DNA from: Rahnella inusitata_A
Lineage (GTDB): Bacteria > Pseudomonadota > Gammaproteobacteria > Enterobacterales > Enterobacteriaceae
DNA: 64,000 nt
Reading direction: 5' to 3'
NCBI RefSeq assembly: GCF_965118895.1
Contig: NZ_CBCPJJ010000009.1
Location: forward strand, 186,001-250,000
Part shown: positions 26,091-36,162 of the stretch, in pieces
Layout: every line of letters starts with the position of its first letter
Position numbering within the stretch: the first letter of the stretch is position 1
Program-made: the position numbers and the translations under genes
The notes under the pieces: generated by a model
What the model was told of the DNA's origin: nothing
Seen by the model: the letters and a program-made list of their open reading frames with translations, nothing else
Database searches by the model: none

Positions 26091-27818
26091 TTAGCAGAGT
26101 GTTTTTTCTTCAATGAACTTGTTAACCAGGTTCATCAACTCTTGCGCCGTAGGTTGAGCCAGAGCCTCATCTGCCAGCGCTTTCACATCTTCGAAGTTTG
26201 TATTGCGAATAATTTTCTTGATGCGTGGGATTGAGATAGCACTCATGCTGAACTCGTCTAATCCCATGCCCAATAGAAGAAGTGTAGCACGTTCGTCACC
26301 GGCTAGCTCGCCGCACATCCCCGTCCATTTACCGGCAGCATGAGATGCGTCAATAACTTGCTTGATTAAACCAAGCACAGACGGAGACATTGGGTTGTAA
26401 AGATGAGAGATCAGCTCGTTACCGCGATCCACAGCCAAAGTATACTGGGTAAGATCGTTTGTACCAATACTGAAGAAATCGACTTCTTTTGCCAGATGGT
26501 GAGCAATCACGGCAGCCGCCGGTGTTTCAACCATCACGCCAACTTCGATGGTTTCATCGAATGCCTGGCCTTTCTCGCGCAGCTGAACTTTCAGCATCTC
26601 GAGTTCTGCTTTCAGTTCACGCACTTCTTCTACAGAAATGATCATCGGGAACATGATGCGCAGTTTACCGAAAGCAGAAGCACGCAGGATCCCTTTCAGC
26701 TGGTCGTGAAGAATTTCTTTACGGTCCAGACAGATACGGATTGCACGCCAGCCCAGGAACGGGTTTTCTTCTTTTGGCAGATTCATGTACGGCAGGTCTT
26801 TATCACCGCCGATGTCCATGGTACGCACGATAACAGCTTGTGAACCCATCGCTTCAGCAACGGCTTTATAGGCCTGGAATTGCTCTTCTTCGGTAGGCAG
26901 GCTGTCACGATCCATGAACAAGAATTCAGTACGATACAGGCCGACACCTTCAGCGCCGTTGCGCTCTGCACCGGCGACATCACGCACGGTACCGATGTTG
27001 GCACAGACTTCAACCTGATGACCGTCCAGTGTAATGGCCGGCAAGTCTTTCAGTTTAGTCAGTTCGTCTTTTTCAGAGATGTACTGGTTCTGAACCGCTT
27101 TCAGCTCGTCAATAATATCGGCCGTCGGGTTGACGTAGATTTTATTGTTTACGGCGTCGAGGATCAGATAGTCATCATTTTTGACTTGTTTGGTCACGTC
27201 GCTGGTACCCACGATAGCAGGCAGTTCCAGTGAGCGGGCCATGATTGAGGTGTGAGAAGTACGGCCACCCAAATCAGTAATGAAGCCGAGTACCTTGTTC
27301 AGGTTCAGCTGTGCTGTTTCTGAAGGTGTCAGATCGGTCGCAACCAGAATGACTTCGTCCTGGATGGAGCTCAGATCGACAATCGCCATGTCCAGAATGT
27401 TGCGCAGAAGACGCTTACCGATATCACGCACGTCAGCCGCACGTTCTTTCAGGTACTCATCATCAAGCTCTTCCAGGGCTTTCGCCTGGCCTTCAATGAC
27501 AGAGAAAGCAGCTGCGTCAGCAGAGGCATGCTCGTCTTTGATGAGGGCTATGATTTCCTGCTCAAGTTCTTCGTCTTCCAACAACATGATGTGGCCTTCG
27601 AAGATGGCTTCTTTCTCTTCACCGAAGGTCTCACCGGCTTTGGTCTTGATCACTTCCAACTGGGCGGACGCTTTCGCACGGCCAGTGAGGAAACGTTCAA
27701 CTTCCTGATCAACGTGATCGGGAGAGATTTTTTTCCGGTTGATGACAATTTCATCTTCTTTCAACAGAAGTGCTTTGCCGAAAGCGATACCGGGAGATAC
27801 TAAAATGCCTGAAATCAT
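26091..27818 (-). CDS. ptsI: PTS enzyme I, PtsI
   Basis: Phosphoenolpyruvate-protein phosphotransferase, 575 residues, full length. The phospho-histidine is in GGRTSHTSIMA near residue 189; the PEP-binding C-terminal barrel has the TNDLTQY block and the active cysteine in GMCGELAGD. AGAAAGGT precedes the ATG, 50 bases after ptsH. Confidence 0.97.
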   Translation of the reverse strand: MISGILVSPGIAFGKALLLKEDEIVINRKKISPDHVDQEVERFLTGRAKASAQLEVIKTKAGETFGEEKEAIFEGHIMLLEDEELEQEIIALIKDEHASADAAAFSVIEGQAKALEELDDEYLKERAADVRDIGKRLLRNILDMAIVDLSSIQDEVILVATDLTPSETAQLNLNKVLGFITDLGGRTSHTSIMARSLELPAIVGTSDVTKQVKNDDYLILDAVNNKIYVNPTADIIDELKAVQNQYISEKDELTKLKDLPAITLDGHQVEVCANIGTVRDVAGAERNGAEGVGLYRTEFLFMDRDSLPTEEEQFQAYKAVAEAMGSQAVIVRTMDIGGDKDLPYMNLPKEENPFLGWRAIRICLDRKEILHDQLKGILRASAFGKLRIMFPMIISVEEVRELKAELEMLKVQLREKGQAFDETIEVGVMVETPAAAVIAHHLAKEVDFFSIGTNDLTQYTLAVDRGNELISHLYNPMSPSVLGLIKQVIDASHAAGKWTGMCGELAGDERATLLLLGMGLDEFSMSAISIPRIKKIIRNTNFEDVKALADEALAQPTAQELMNLVNKFIEEKTLC

Positions 27819-27868
27819 AACCCTACCTTTCTCTTGACTGGTTTAAACGATATAAGAGCGGCTTGTTG

Positions 27869-28126
27869 TTACTCGAGCTCTGCCATCAGTTTTACCAAGT
27901 GTTCAACGGCTTTCTGCTCGTCTTCACCTTCAGCTGAGAGGGTCACAACGGTACCTTGGGTCAGGCCCAAAGTTTGCAGTTTGAACAGACTTTTAGCACT
28001 GGCGCTTTTACCGTTAGAAGTCACGGTAATGTCAGAAGTGAAACCTTTCGCTTCTTTCACGAATTGTGCTGCAGGGCGAGTGTGCAGACCATTTGGTGCA
28101 GTGATAGTAACTTCTTGCTGGAACAT
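27869..28126 (-). CDS. ptsH: PTS phosphocarrier HPr, PtsH
   Basis: 85 residues. Active His15 in NGLHTRPA; Ser46 in the SAKSLFKLQTLG region. First gene of the pts operon. Confidence 0.97.
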   Translation of the reverse strand: MFQQEVTITAPNGLHTRPAAQFVKEAKGFTSDITVTSNGKSASAKSLFKLQTLGLTQGTVVTLSAEGEDEQKAVEHLVKLMAELE

Positions 28127-28475
28127 TGTTGTTTCCCCAACTTATTAAAGTAATGTTGTGGAGCTAAAGTTTAGCGTATTAGCTTCACTTTGGCCTGAGA
28201 GAATCGCGCCTGACTATGTTTCAGGGGCTGGTTCTGATGCAACAGAAAAGAGAAAATACCGCACTCTGCGACAAAACTCTTTGCCCTAGATCTAGGCTTT
28301 CCTGTATCACCCCATTATGCCGTCTTTTTCCCTCATGTAACAAATCGGTAAATCGATTCAGCGGGAGGCAGGATGGAAGTGATTAATTTCGCGCACCGAA
28401 ATAATTGTCCGGTTAAATACTAAAACTGGCGGGTAAAATCAATGACAGAGTGGTGTAAAGTTTGACGTAGCCCAC
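28127..28475 (-). promoter_or_regulatory. pts operon leader and promoter region
   Basis: About 350 bases without a gene, between the cysK terminator and ptsH. It should hold the ptsH promoters. A 12-base perfect palindrome CCTAGATCTAGG lies at 28285-28296. No clear CRP or Mlc site was recognised. Confidence 0.45.
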
Positions 28476-28503
28476 AAAAAAGCACCCATTAAGGTGCTTT
28501 TTT
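28476..28503 (-). terminator. cysK terminator
   Basis: Stem AAAAAAGCACC / GGTGCTTTTTT with six-base loop; the minus-strand copy has a T-run. Confidence 0.88.
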
Positions 28504-28525
28504 GAGCGTTTTTAGCGATGTAGCA

Positions 28526-29491
<966 letters not shown>

Positions 29492-29666
29492 AACCCGTCC
29501 TTTAACTGTATGAAATATCCACGGTGTGAAGCTTTCAACACTATGAAATTAGTGGGAATCAGAAAAGCATACGCGAACGGCTTTTCCAGTGAAGTAAGCT
29601 TTTGGTATTTGGTATATCGATAGGTTATTAAGAAATAAGTTTGAGAAGCAAAAGTCAAGCTAAGCC

Positions 29667-29689
29667 AACAGCCGCATAACGCGGCTGTT
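29667..29689. terminator. Hairpin after cysZ
   Basis: Perfect 9-base stem AACAGCCGC / GCGGCTGTT, loop ATAAC, 37 bases after the cysZ stop. No T-run on the minus strand, so termination is only likely. Confidence 0.45.
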
Positions 29690-29725
29690 GCGATAAAAAG
29701 CAATAAAAACAAATCCCGGCGGCGC

Positions 29726-30511
29726 TTATCCCCGTGTCGGGTTGATGTCCAGATTATTTCTGACGTACACCGAACGGTAGCGGTCGCACCACATCGCCGT
29801 TGCGCCACACACCGCCACCGGCAAGATCACCAGATTCAATACCGGTATCATCGTAAACAGGCTGACCAGCGCGCCGAACTGCATGTTATCGATGCGGTTT
29901 TTGCCGAGCGACCGGCGCATGTCGGCAAAACTCACTTTATGATTATCAAAAGGATAGTCGCAGTATTGGATAACGACCATCCAGGCGCTGAACAGGAACC
30001 ACATCACCGGCGCGGCGGTTTGCCCTATCACCGGAATGAAGTACAACGCAAACAGCACCAGCGCGCGCGGAATGTAATACGCCAGCTTTTGCCACTCGCG
30101 TTTCATGATGCGCGGCAGGTCTTTCATGATGTCCCAGATGCCGGTATCCGGCGGTGCTTTTCCGGTCAGCCGCGCTTCGAGCTGTTCTGAGAGCAAGCCG
30201 CTGAACGGGGCGGCGATCAGGTTGGCAATCGTGCTGAAGAAATAGCTAAATACCAGTACCACAGAAATTACCGCAACCGGCCAGATCAGATAATCCAGCC
30301 AGCTTAGCCAGCCGGGCACGCGGCTCATCATCGCCGGGATCCATTCCCCAAGCTTTGTGAACAACCACCAAAAGGCACCGCCCATCAGAATGATGTTGAC
30401 CGCGAGGGGTAAAATCACAAAACGTCGTATTCCGGATAAGGAAATGAGCGTCCAGCCCTGTTTGAAATAATGCACACCGTTATGGGTTGCGGCGTTTCGC
30501 GATGAAGTCAT
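29726..30511 (-). CDS. cysZ: Sulfate transporter CysZ
   Basis: 261-residue inner-membrane protein for proton-linked sulfate entry that feeds cysteine synthesis. Hydrophobic segments near 25-55, 70-100, 140-175 and 205-235; conserved blocks GIRRFVILPLAVNI, PPDTGIWDIMKDLPRIMKRE and YCDYPFDNHKVSF. ATG 30511 (MTSSRN) was chosen over 30553 because it matches the family start. Upstream of cysK. Confidence 0.93.
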   Translation of the reverse strand: MTSSRNAATHNGVHYFKQGWTLISLSGIRRFVILPLAVNIILMGGAFWWLFTKLGEWIPAMMSRVPGWLSWLDYLIWPVAVISVVLVFSYFFSTIANLIAAPFSGLLSEQLEARLTGKAPPDTGIWDIMKDLPRIMKREWQKLAYYIPRALVLFALYFIPVIGQTAAPVMWFLFSAWMVVIQYCDYPFDNHKVSFADMRRSLGKNRIDNMQFGALVSLFTMIPVLNLVILPVAVCGATAMWCDRYRSVYVRNNLDINPTRG

Positions 30512-30734
30512 AAAAGAAATTTTCTCTCTGAGTTGAATGACATGGACTATCATATCGGTATGATTTTCTACTGGCTAGCCGCGTATTGGCTGAAAAAGCA
30601 GCAAAAAAAGGTGCAACTATGATGTTTATTACCAGAAAGTAGTGTCCAGACTTGCACTTATCTACGTGGGCAAATAGAGTTAAACATGTATATGTTTGCC
30701 GTGGTGGCAATGAATTAGAACAACAGAGATAGCA

Positions 30735-31721
30735 ATGATGCAGGATTTGCGTCTGATATTAATCGTTGTTGGCGCGATCGCCATAATAGCGTTGTTATTG
30801 CACGGTTTGTGGACCAGCCGTAAAGAACGCTCTTCGCTGTTTCGCGATCGTCCAGCTAAACGTATGAAAAAAGAACGGGACCCGTCTCCGTCTGACGATT
30901 TTGTCGATGGAGTGGGAGAGGTGCGCGTGCGTCCTGCTCATTCTCAGGACGAGCCGACTTTTGGTCAGTACGATGAACCAGAACAGTCTGCACCGCCACG
31001 TCAGCCGCAGGCACCCCCTGCGCAGCCAGCGCCTGTTGCACGTGTGCAGCAGCCTGCTCAGCCTCAACATCATGCCGTGCAAGAGGATCCGTTGTTAAGC
31101 GGGTATTCTGCTGCTGAACCTGAAACCGGATCCCGCCGTGAACCTGCGGTTGATTTCGCCCCTTCAGCGCCACAGAGAGCGCAGGCTCCGGTTCCTCCGC
31201 AGGAAATTCATGCGGACGCAGCACCTGCGGCAAAAGCAGAGCCTCAACCCTCACCGTTTGCCCCTGCTGAGCCAGAAGCGCCGGCAGAAAAAGCCAAACT
31301 GAAAGAGACGGTTCTGGTGCTGCATGTTGCAGCGCATCAGGGGGGGGGGATTGGCGGTGAAGTGTTGCTTAACAGCGTGCTTCAGTCCGGCTTCCAGTTC
31401 GGTGCCATGAATATTTTCCATCGTCATGTCAGCCCTGCAGGCAGTGGCCCTGTGCTGTTTAGTCTGGCAAATATGGTCAAACCGGGTTCTTTCGATCCTG
31501 ACAATATGTCCGACTTCTCGACGCCTGGGATTACGTTGTTCATGATGGTGCCTTGCTACGGCGATGCGCATCAGAACTTCAAACTGCTCTTGCAGTCTGC
31601 ACAACGTATTGCAGACGATGTCGGTGCGATGGTGCTCGACGATGAGCGTCGTATGATTACGCCGCAGAAGCTCGAAACCTATAAAGCGCGGATCCGTGAG
31701 GTCCTCGAGGCAACTGCCTGA
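30735..31721 (+). CDS. zipA: Cell division protein ZipA
   Basis: Essential inner-membrane anchor of FtsZ at the division septum; 328 residues. N-terminal membrane segment about 5-24, charged stretch 28-47, long Pro/Gln/Ala-rich linker about 60-190, then the C-terminal FtsZ-binding domain (NIFHRHVSP, FSLANMVKPGSFD). A run of ten G at 31340-31349 encodes Gly-Gly-Gly just inside the binding domain. Divergent from cysZ. Confidence 0.95.
   Translation: MMQDLRLILIVVGAIAIIALLLHGLWTSRKERSSLFRDRPAKRMKKERDPSPSDDFVDGVGEVRVRPAHSQDEPTFGQYDEPEQSAPPRQPQAPPAQPAPVARVQQPAQPQHHAVQEDPLLSGYSAAEPETGSRREPAVDFAPSAPQRAQAPVPPQEIHADAAPAAKAEPQPSPFAPAEPEAPAEKAKLKETVLVLHVAAHQGGGIGGEVLLNSVLQSGFQFGAMNIFHRHVSPAGSGPVLFSLANMVKPGSFDPDNMSDFSTPGITLFMMVPCYGDAHQNFKLLLQSAQRIADDVGAMVLDDERRMITPQKLETYKARIREVLEATA
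31340..31349 (+). repeat. Ten-G homopolymer inside zipA
   Basis: CAG followed by GGGGGGGGG gives ten consecutive G in the coding strand, the longest G-run noticed in the window. In frame as read. Confidence 0.9.
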
Positions 31722-31752
31722 CTCAGGCAGTTGTGACATCCTCCTTTTCAAG

Positions 31753-31776
31753 ACCCCCGCTTGCGGGGGTTTTTTA
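31753..31776 (+). terminator. Terminator between zipA and ligA
   Basis: Stem ACCCCCGC / GCGGGGGT with TT loop and T-run; ligA begins 15 bases later. Confidence 0.88.
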
Positions 31777-31791
31777 TCTCCACGGTGAGTC

Positions 31792-32691
31792 ATGGCCACT
31801 ATCGAAGAACAAATCAATCATTTACGCACTCAGTTGAATCACCATGAGTATCAATACCATGTCATGGATGATCCTCAAATTCCAGATGTTGAATACGATC
31901 GCTTAATGCAACAACTGATCCAACTTGAAAACGAAAACCCAAGTCTCGTGACAAGAGACTCTCCTACTCAAAGGGTAGGCGCCCAGCCCTTAAAGTCGTT
32001 CAATTCTGTCGATCATGTTCTACCAATGCTTTCGCTAGACAGTGTGTTCACTGAGGAAGACTTTATTGCTTTTTATCAGAGAGTTAAAGAGCGTTTGGAT
32101 ACTGCTCGTGAAGTAAGTTTTTGCTGTGAATTGAAACTTGATGGAGTTGCAGTCAACCTATTGTATGTCAATGGGTGGCTCGAAAAAGCAGCGACGCGCG
32201 GAAATGGCATCACTGGCGAAGATATTACAACAAATGTTCGCACCCTTAAGTCAGTCCCATTAAGATTATTTACTGCGAATCCCCCAGAAAAGATCGAAAT
32301 ACGAGGGGAAATAATCATGAGGCAAAAAGAGTTCGAACATTTAAATGAGACAGCCCGGAAAAATGGTACTAAGTCTTTTGCTAATCCCAGAAATGCAGCA
32401 GCAGGGTCATTACGCCAATTGGACTCCTCAATAACTCATGATAGAAAGCTATTTCTATTCTGCTATGGAGTAGGGAGTGTCGAGGGAGGGAGTTTACCCA
32501 ATAGCCATTTCGAAAGATTACAACTTTTGAAAGAATGGCGTTTACCTGTTAACCAGTATGTAAAAGTAGAAAAAAGTTGTGATGGTGTCATTGAATATTA
32601 TAGAGAAATAGAAAAAATACGCCCTGAGCTAGGGTTTGATATTGATGGCGTTGTTATTAAAATTGACGACATCTCTTTACAAAATTCGCTG
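31792..32691 (+). other. Foreign-looking segment of ligA
   Basis: Three sampled 60-base rows are 40%, 40% and 33% G+C (32101, 32281, 32581), against 57% for the row at 33121. The change is abrupt at about 32690, at the conserved LGFVARAPRW coding block. The left edge coincides with the ligA start; the terminator just upstream looks native. Confidence 0.85.
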
Positions 32692-33813
32692 GGCTTCGTG
32701 GCGCGAGCACCGCGCTGGGCGACGGCGTTTAAATTCCCGGCGCAGGAACAAATCACGCTGGTAAAAGACGTCGAGTTTCAGGTTGGCCGTACTGGTGCGA
32801 TTACGCCGGTGGCGCGTCTGGAACCGGTGCTGGTCGCCGGTGTGATGGTCAGCAATGCAACCCTGCACAACGCCGATGAAATCGAACGCCTCGGTTTGCG
32901 CATTGGTGACACGGTGATTGTCCGCCGTGCTGGTGACGTGATCCCGCAGGTCGTCGGGGTGGTAATGGACGAACGCCCGGAAAATGCCCGTGAAGTCGTG
33001 TTTCCGACACATTGTCCGGTGTGTAATTCCGACGTCGAGCGTGTGGAAGGCGAAGCGGTGGCCCGCTGTACCGGCGGTCTGATCTGCGGTGCGCAACGCA
33101 AAGAAGCGTTAAAGCATTTTGTTTCCCGCCGCGCACTGGATGTTGACGGCATGGGCGATAAAATTATCGATCAGCTGGTGGAAAAAGAGTACGTCAAGAA
33201 TCCGGCGGATCTGTTCCGCCTGACGGCCGGCAAACTCACCGGTCTGGATCGCATGGGGCCGAAATCCGCACAGAACGTCGTGAATGCGCTGGAAAAAGCC
33301 AAAGAAACCACGCTCGCGCGTTTCCTGTATGCGCTCGGTATTCGCGAAGTGGGTGAAGCGACGGCGGCCAATCTGGCGGCGCATTACGGTTCTGTAGAGG
33401 CGCTGAAAGCGGCGGATATTGATTCTCTTAAAACCGTGCCGGATGTCGGTGACGTGGTGGCGAAGCACGTGGTGAATTTCCTGTCGGAAGAGCATAACCA
33501 GCAGGTGATCGACGAGCTTCTCAGTCCGGAAATCAACATTCACTGGCCCGAAGTGCAAGTGATTGTACCTGAGGAAATCGACAGCCCGTTCTCCGGTAAA
33601 ACTGTGGTGCTGACCGGTTCTCTGTCTGTCCTCTCGCGCGATGAGGCCAAAGACCGCCTGACGGCGCTGGGAGCGAAAGTCTCCGGCAGCGTATCGAAAA
33701 AAACCGATCTGGTGATCGCCGGAGAAGCGGCCGGATCCAAACTGACGAAAGCGCAGGAGCTGGGAATTGCCGTTATCGACGAAGCGGAGATGATCCGCCT
33801 GCTGGGTGAATAA
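31792..33813 (+). CDS. ligA: NAD-dependent DNA ligase LigA (mosaic gene)
   Basis: Essential ligase that seals nicks with NAD+, 673 residues. Ia and adenylation domain 1-317 with AMP-accepting Lys115 in ELKLDG, Glu173 in RGE, Arg200, Arg208, Arg277 and Lys290 in IDGVVIK; OB domain; zinc finger with CPVC and CGAQ; HhH repeats; BRCT about 595-673. The first 900 bases (residues 1-300) are AT-rich with many AGA, AGG, ATA and CTA codons, while the rest matches neighbouring genes. Asn138 replaces the Asp of the usual TRGDG motif. The frame is intact, so the enzyme is probably functional. Confidence 0.96.
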   Translation: MATIEEQINHLRTQLNHHEYQYHVMDDPQIPDVEYDRLMQQLIQLENENPSLVTRDSPTQRVGAQPLKSFNSVDHVLPMLSLDSVFTEEDFIAFYQRVKERLDTAREVSFCCELKLDGVAVNLLYVNGWLEKAATRGNGITGEDITTNVRTLKSVPLRLFTANPPEKIEIRGEIIMRQKEFEHLNETARKNGTKSFANPRNAAAGSLRQLDSSITHDRKLFLFCYGVGSVEGGSLPNSHFERLQLLKEWRLPVNQYVKVEKSCDGVIEYYREIEKIRPELGFDIDGVVIKIDDISLQNSLGFVARAPRWATAFKFPAQEQITLVKDVEFQVGRTGAITPVARLEPVLVAGVMVSNATLHNADEIERLGLRIGDTVIVRRAGDVIPQVVGVVMDERPENAREVVFPTHCPVCNSDVERVEGEAVARCTGGLICGAQRKEALKHFVSRRALDVDGMGDKIIDQLVEKEYVKNPADLFRLTAGKLTGLDRMGPKSAQNVVNALEKAKETTLARFLYALGIREVGEATAANLAAHYGSVEALKAADIDSLKTVPDVGDVVAKHVVNFLSEEHNQQVIDELLSPEINIHWPEVQVIVPEEIDSPFSGKTVVLTGSLSVLSRDEAKDRLTALGAKVSGSVSKKTDLVIAGEAAGSKLTKAQELGIAVIDEAEMIRLLGE

Positions 33814-33816
33814 GCG

Positions 33817-34059
33817 ATGGAAAAAGAAGATCTTATCCAAATCGCCAACATGGTGATGCCGTTTGGCAAATATGCCGGGCGGGTGCTGATTGACCTGCCG
33901 GAAGAGTATTTGCTGTGGTTCGCCCGCAAGGATGAATTTCCGCAGGGCAAACTCGGTGAGCTGATGCAGCTGACGTTGACCATCAAAAGCGAAGGGCTGC
34001 AAAGCCTGATTAATCCGCTGCGTCGCAACGGGCCAGGTTTAGGCGGCACTGACGATTAA
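33817..34059 (+). CDS. ypeB: DUF3820 protein YpeB
   Basis: 80-residue conserved protein of unknown function. The family core MPFGKYAGRVLIDLPEEYL is clear. Begins three bases after the ligA stop, so it is co-translated with ligA as in E. coli; eight residues longer than the E. coli form. Confidence 0.92.
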   Translation: MEKEDLIQIANMVMPFGKYAGRVLIDLPEEYLLWFARKDEFPQGKLGELMQLTLTIKSEGLQSLINPLRRNGPGLGGTDD

Positions 34060-34080
34060 CGTCAGCCCCAATAATGAAGA

Positions 34081-34106
34081 AAGGCGCGGATATCAGCGCC
34101 TTTTCT
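34081..34106. terminator. Terminator, ypeB / yfeH
   Basis: Stem AAGGCGC / GCGCCTT, loop GGATATCA, TTTTC tail, between convergent genes. Confidence 0.8.
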
Positions 34107-34110
34107 GTTT

Positions 34111-35103
34111 CTAAGAGTCTGTCACCGGCTCCTTTTTCAGCACCATTTCCTGCTTTTTCTTCTGATACCTTTTCGCCAGCACCGCACAGGTCATCAGCTG
34201 AACCTGATGGAAGATCATCAGCGGCAGCACCATCATGCCAATCGCGCTGACCGGGAATAGAATATTGGCCATCGGAATACCGTTCGCCAGACTTTTCTTC
34301 GAGCCGCAGAACACAATGGTGATTTCATCCGGTTTACTGAATCCCATCCAGCGCGCCATGTAAGTATTGATAACCAGAATCAGCGCCAGCAGAACCAGGC
34401 TGACCACCACGATAAACAGCAACGATCCGATGCCCACCTGATGCCAGATCCCCTGCGTGACGGCTTCGCTGAATGCCGAATACACCACCAGCAAAATTGA
34501 TGTCTGGTCGGTTTTGCCGATCATTTTGCGGTGACGTTCTACAAACCCGCCAATCAGCGGTCGCAGAAGATGCCCGGCAATAAACGGTACCAGCAGCTGC
34601 AGGACGATGTGCCCGACCTGCTCCAAACCGTTACCGGTTGTACCCTGGACGTGCATCAGCAGGCTGACCAGAAGCGGTGACACAAAAATTCCCAACAGGC
34701 TCGAGGCCGAGGCACTGCAGACCGCTGCGGCGACGTTTCCGCCCGCCAGTGAGGTGAAGGCGATTGCCGATTGTACGGTCGCAGGCAGAATACACAGATA
34801 GACGAAACCGCTGTAAATCTGCGGGCTGACGTCCACCGGATGCCACCACTGAAACAGCAGCCCGAGCACCGGGAACAAAATGAAGGTGCTGAACATCACC
34901 CACAGATGCAGCCGCCAGTTATTGCTGCCCTGAAAAATCGCCTCACGGGAAAGCTTGGCGCCGTGCATAAAAAACAGCAGGCCGATGGCGAAGATGGTCA
35001 GATTATTGAAGAACGCAACGAACATGCCGCTGGCCGGGAAAAATGTCGCCAGCAGCACGGTGGCAATCAGCGTAAGGGTAAAGCGATCGGGTAAGAAGCG
35101 CAT
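34111..35103 (-). CDS. yfeH: Bile acid:sodium symporter-family transporter YfeH
   Basis: 330-residue membrane protein (SBF-like, about ten segments), substrate unknown. Conserved blocks FFMHGAKLSREA, CILPATVQSAIAFTS and FCGSKKSLANGIPMA match E. coli YfeH. ATG 35103 has GAGA at the right distance; another ATG two codons upstream is too near. Divergent from its neighbour yfeR. Confidence 0.92.
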   Translation of the reverse strand: MRFLPDRFTLTLIATVLLATFFPASGMFVAFFNNLTIFAIGLLFFMHGAKLSREAIFQGSNNWRLHLWVMFSTFILFPVLGLLFQWWHPVDVSPQIYSGFVYLCILPATVQSAIAFTSLAGGNVAAAVCSASASSLLGIFVSPLLVSLLMHVQGTTGNGLEQVGHIVLQLLVPFIAGHLLRPLIGGFVERHRKMIGKTDQTSILLVVYSAFSEAVTQGIWHQVGIGSLLFIVVVSLVLLALILVINTYMARWMGFSKPDEITIVFCGSKKSLANGIPMANILFPVSAIGMMVLPLMIFHQVQLMTCAVLAKRYQKKKQEMVLKKEPVTDS

Positions 35104-35203
35104 GAGCATATCTCAGATTTGTAATCATATCGTGAGCGCTATTCTGAGCGACTGCGATACAATTAAAAAATTGATTTATTTAATCCATTAATGCGGAAAA
35201 TTC

Positions 35204-36130
35204 ATGAATTACTCCCTCAGACAGCTTCGCGTGTTTGTCGCCGTTTCACGCCACGGCAGCTTCAGTCGCGCGGGCGAGGCTATCGGCCTGAGTCAGTCGG
35301 CGGTCAGCCACAGCATGAAAGAGCTGGAAGTGGAGATGGGTGTGCGGCTGCTCGATCGCACCACGCGCGAAGTGGCACTGACCGATGCTGGCCGTCGTCT
35401 GGCAAATCGTGTAGAACCGCTGCTGGATGAATTGCACGCCATGCTGCTCGATACCCGCAGTTTCGGTACGCAGCACAATGGCCGCGTGCGAATTGCGTCC
35501 AGTCAGACCATTTCTGCCCAACTGATGCCGCAATGCATCGCCAGCGGTGAACAGCTTTACCCCGAAATCCGTATTTTACTGCGCGATCAGGCGCAACAGC
35601 TGGTACTGAACAGCGTGCGGAATGCCGAAGTGGATTTCGGTATTGTGATCGATCCCGGTGAAAATACCGATCTCGACTGCGAGCCGGTGTTGCATGAACC
35701 TTTTCTGCTGATGTGCCGGGAAGATCATCCGTTCGCCCGTCAGACATCTGTGAAATGGCAGGCTCTAAACGGCTGCAAACTTGTGTTACAGGATTATGCC
35801 TCGGGTAGCCGCATACTGATTGATAGCGCGCTGAAATCGCAGGGCGTGAAGGCGGAAATTGCCCAGGAAATCGGGCATACCGCCACGCTGTTTCCGATGG
35901 TGGAAGCCGGGATCGGCATCAGCGTATTTCCGGCGCTGGCGCTGCCCGTTCCGCAGGGCAGCAGGCTGGCGATCAGGCCCCTGGAGCCGGAAATCAACCG
36001 CGTGCTGATGCTGGCAAAGCGCAAGAACCGTTCGCTGTCGCCGGCCGCGCAGGCCATCTGGCAGGTGGTGAAAGATCAGGCGTTAATACTGAGTGAAAAA
36101 CGCAGCCAGCAGGGCGTGTTCAAACCCTGA
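35204..36130 (+). CDS. yfeR: LysR-family regulator YfeR
   Basis: 308 residues: winged helix-turn-helix about 1-60 (SFSRAGEAIGLSQSAVSHS) and a periplasmic-binding-type effector domain. Close to E. coli YfeR, which controls the divergent yfeH in response to osmolarity in Salmonella. The 100-base gap between the divergent genes should carry its operator. Confidence 0.92.
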   Translation: MNYSLRQLRVFVAVSRHGSFSRAGEAIGLSQSAVSHSMKELEVEMGVRLLDRTTREVALTDAGRRLANRVEPLLDELHAMLLDTRSFGTQHNGRVRIASSQTISAQLMPQCIASGEQLYPEIRILLRDQAQQLVLNSVRNAEVDFGIVIDPGENTDLDCEPVLHEPFLLMCREDHPFARQTSVKWQALNGCKLVLQDYASGSRILIDSALKSQGVKAEIAQEIGHTATLFPMVEAGIGISVFPALALPVPQGSRLAIRPLEPEINRVLMLAKRKNRSLSPAAQAIWQVVKDQALILSEKRSQQGVFKP

Positions 36131-36162
36131 CACCATGCCGGCTGTTTCAGGCTGAAAGTCGG

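Noticed and set aside
31792..33813. ligA split into two genes or a phage ligase fusion
   Set aside because: The frame is continuous, length is normal, and residues 1-300 are of bacterial LigA type with collinear catalytic positions.
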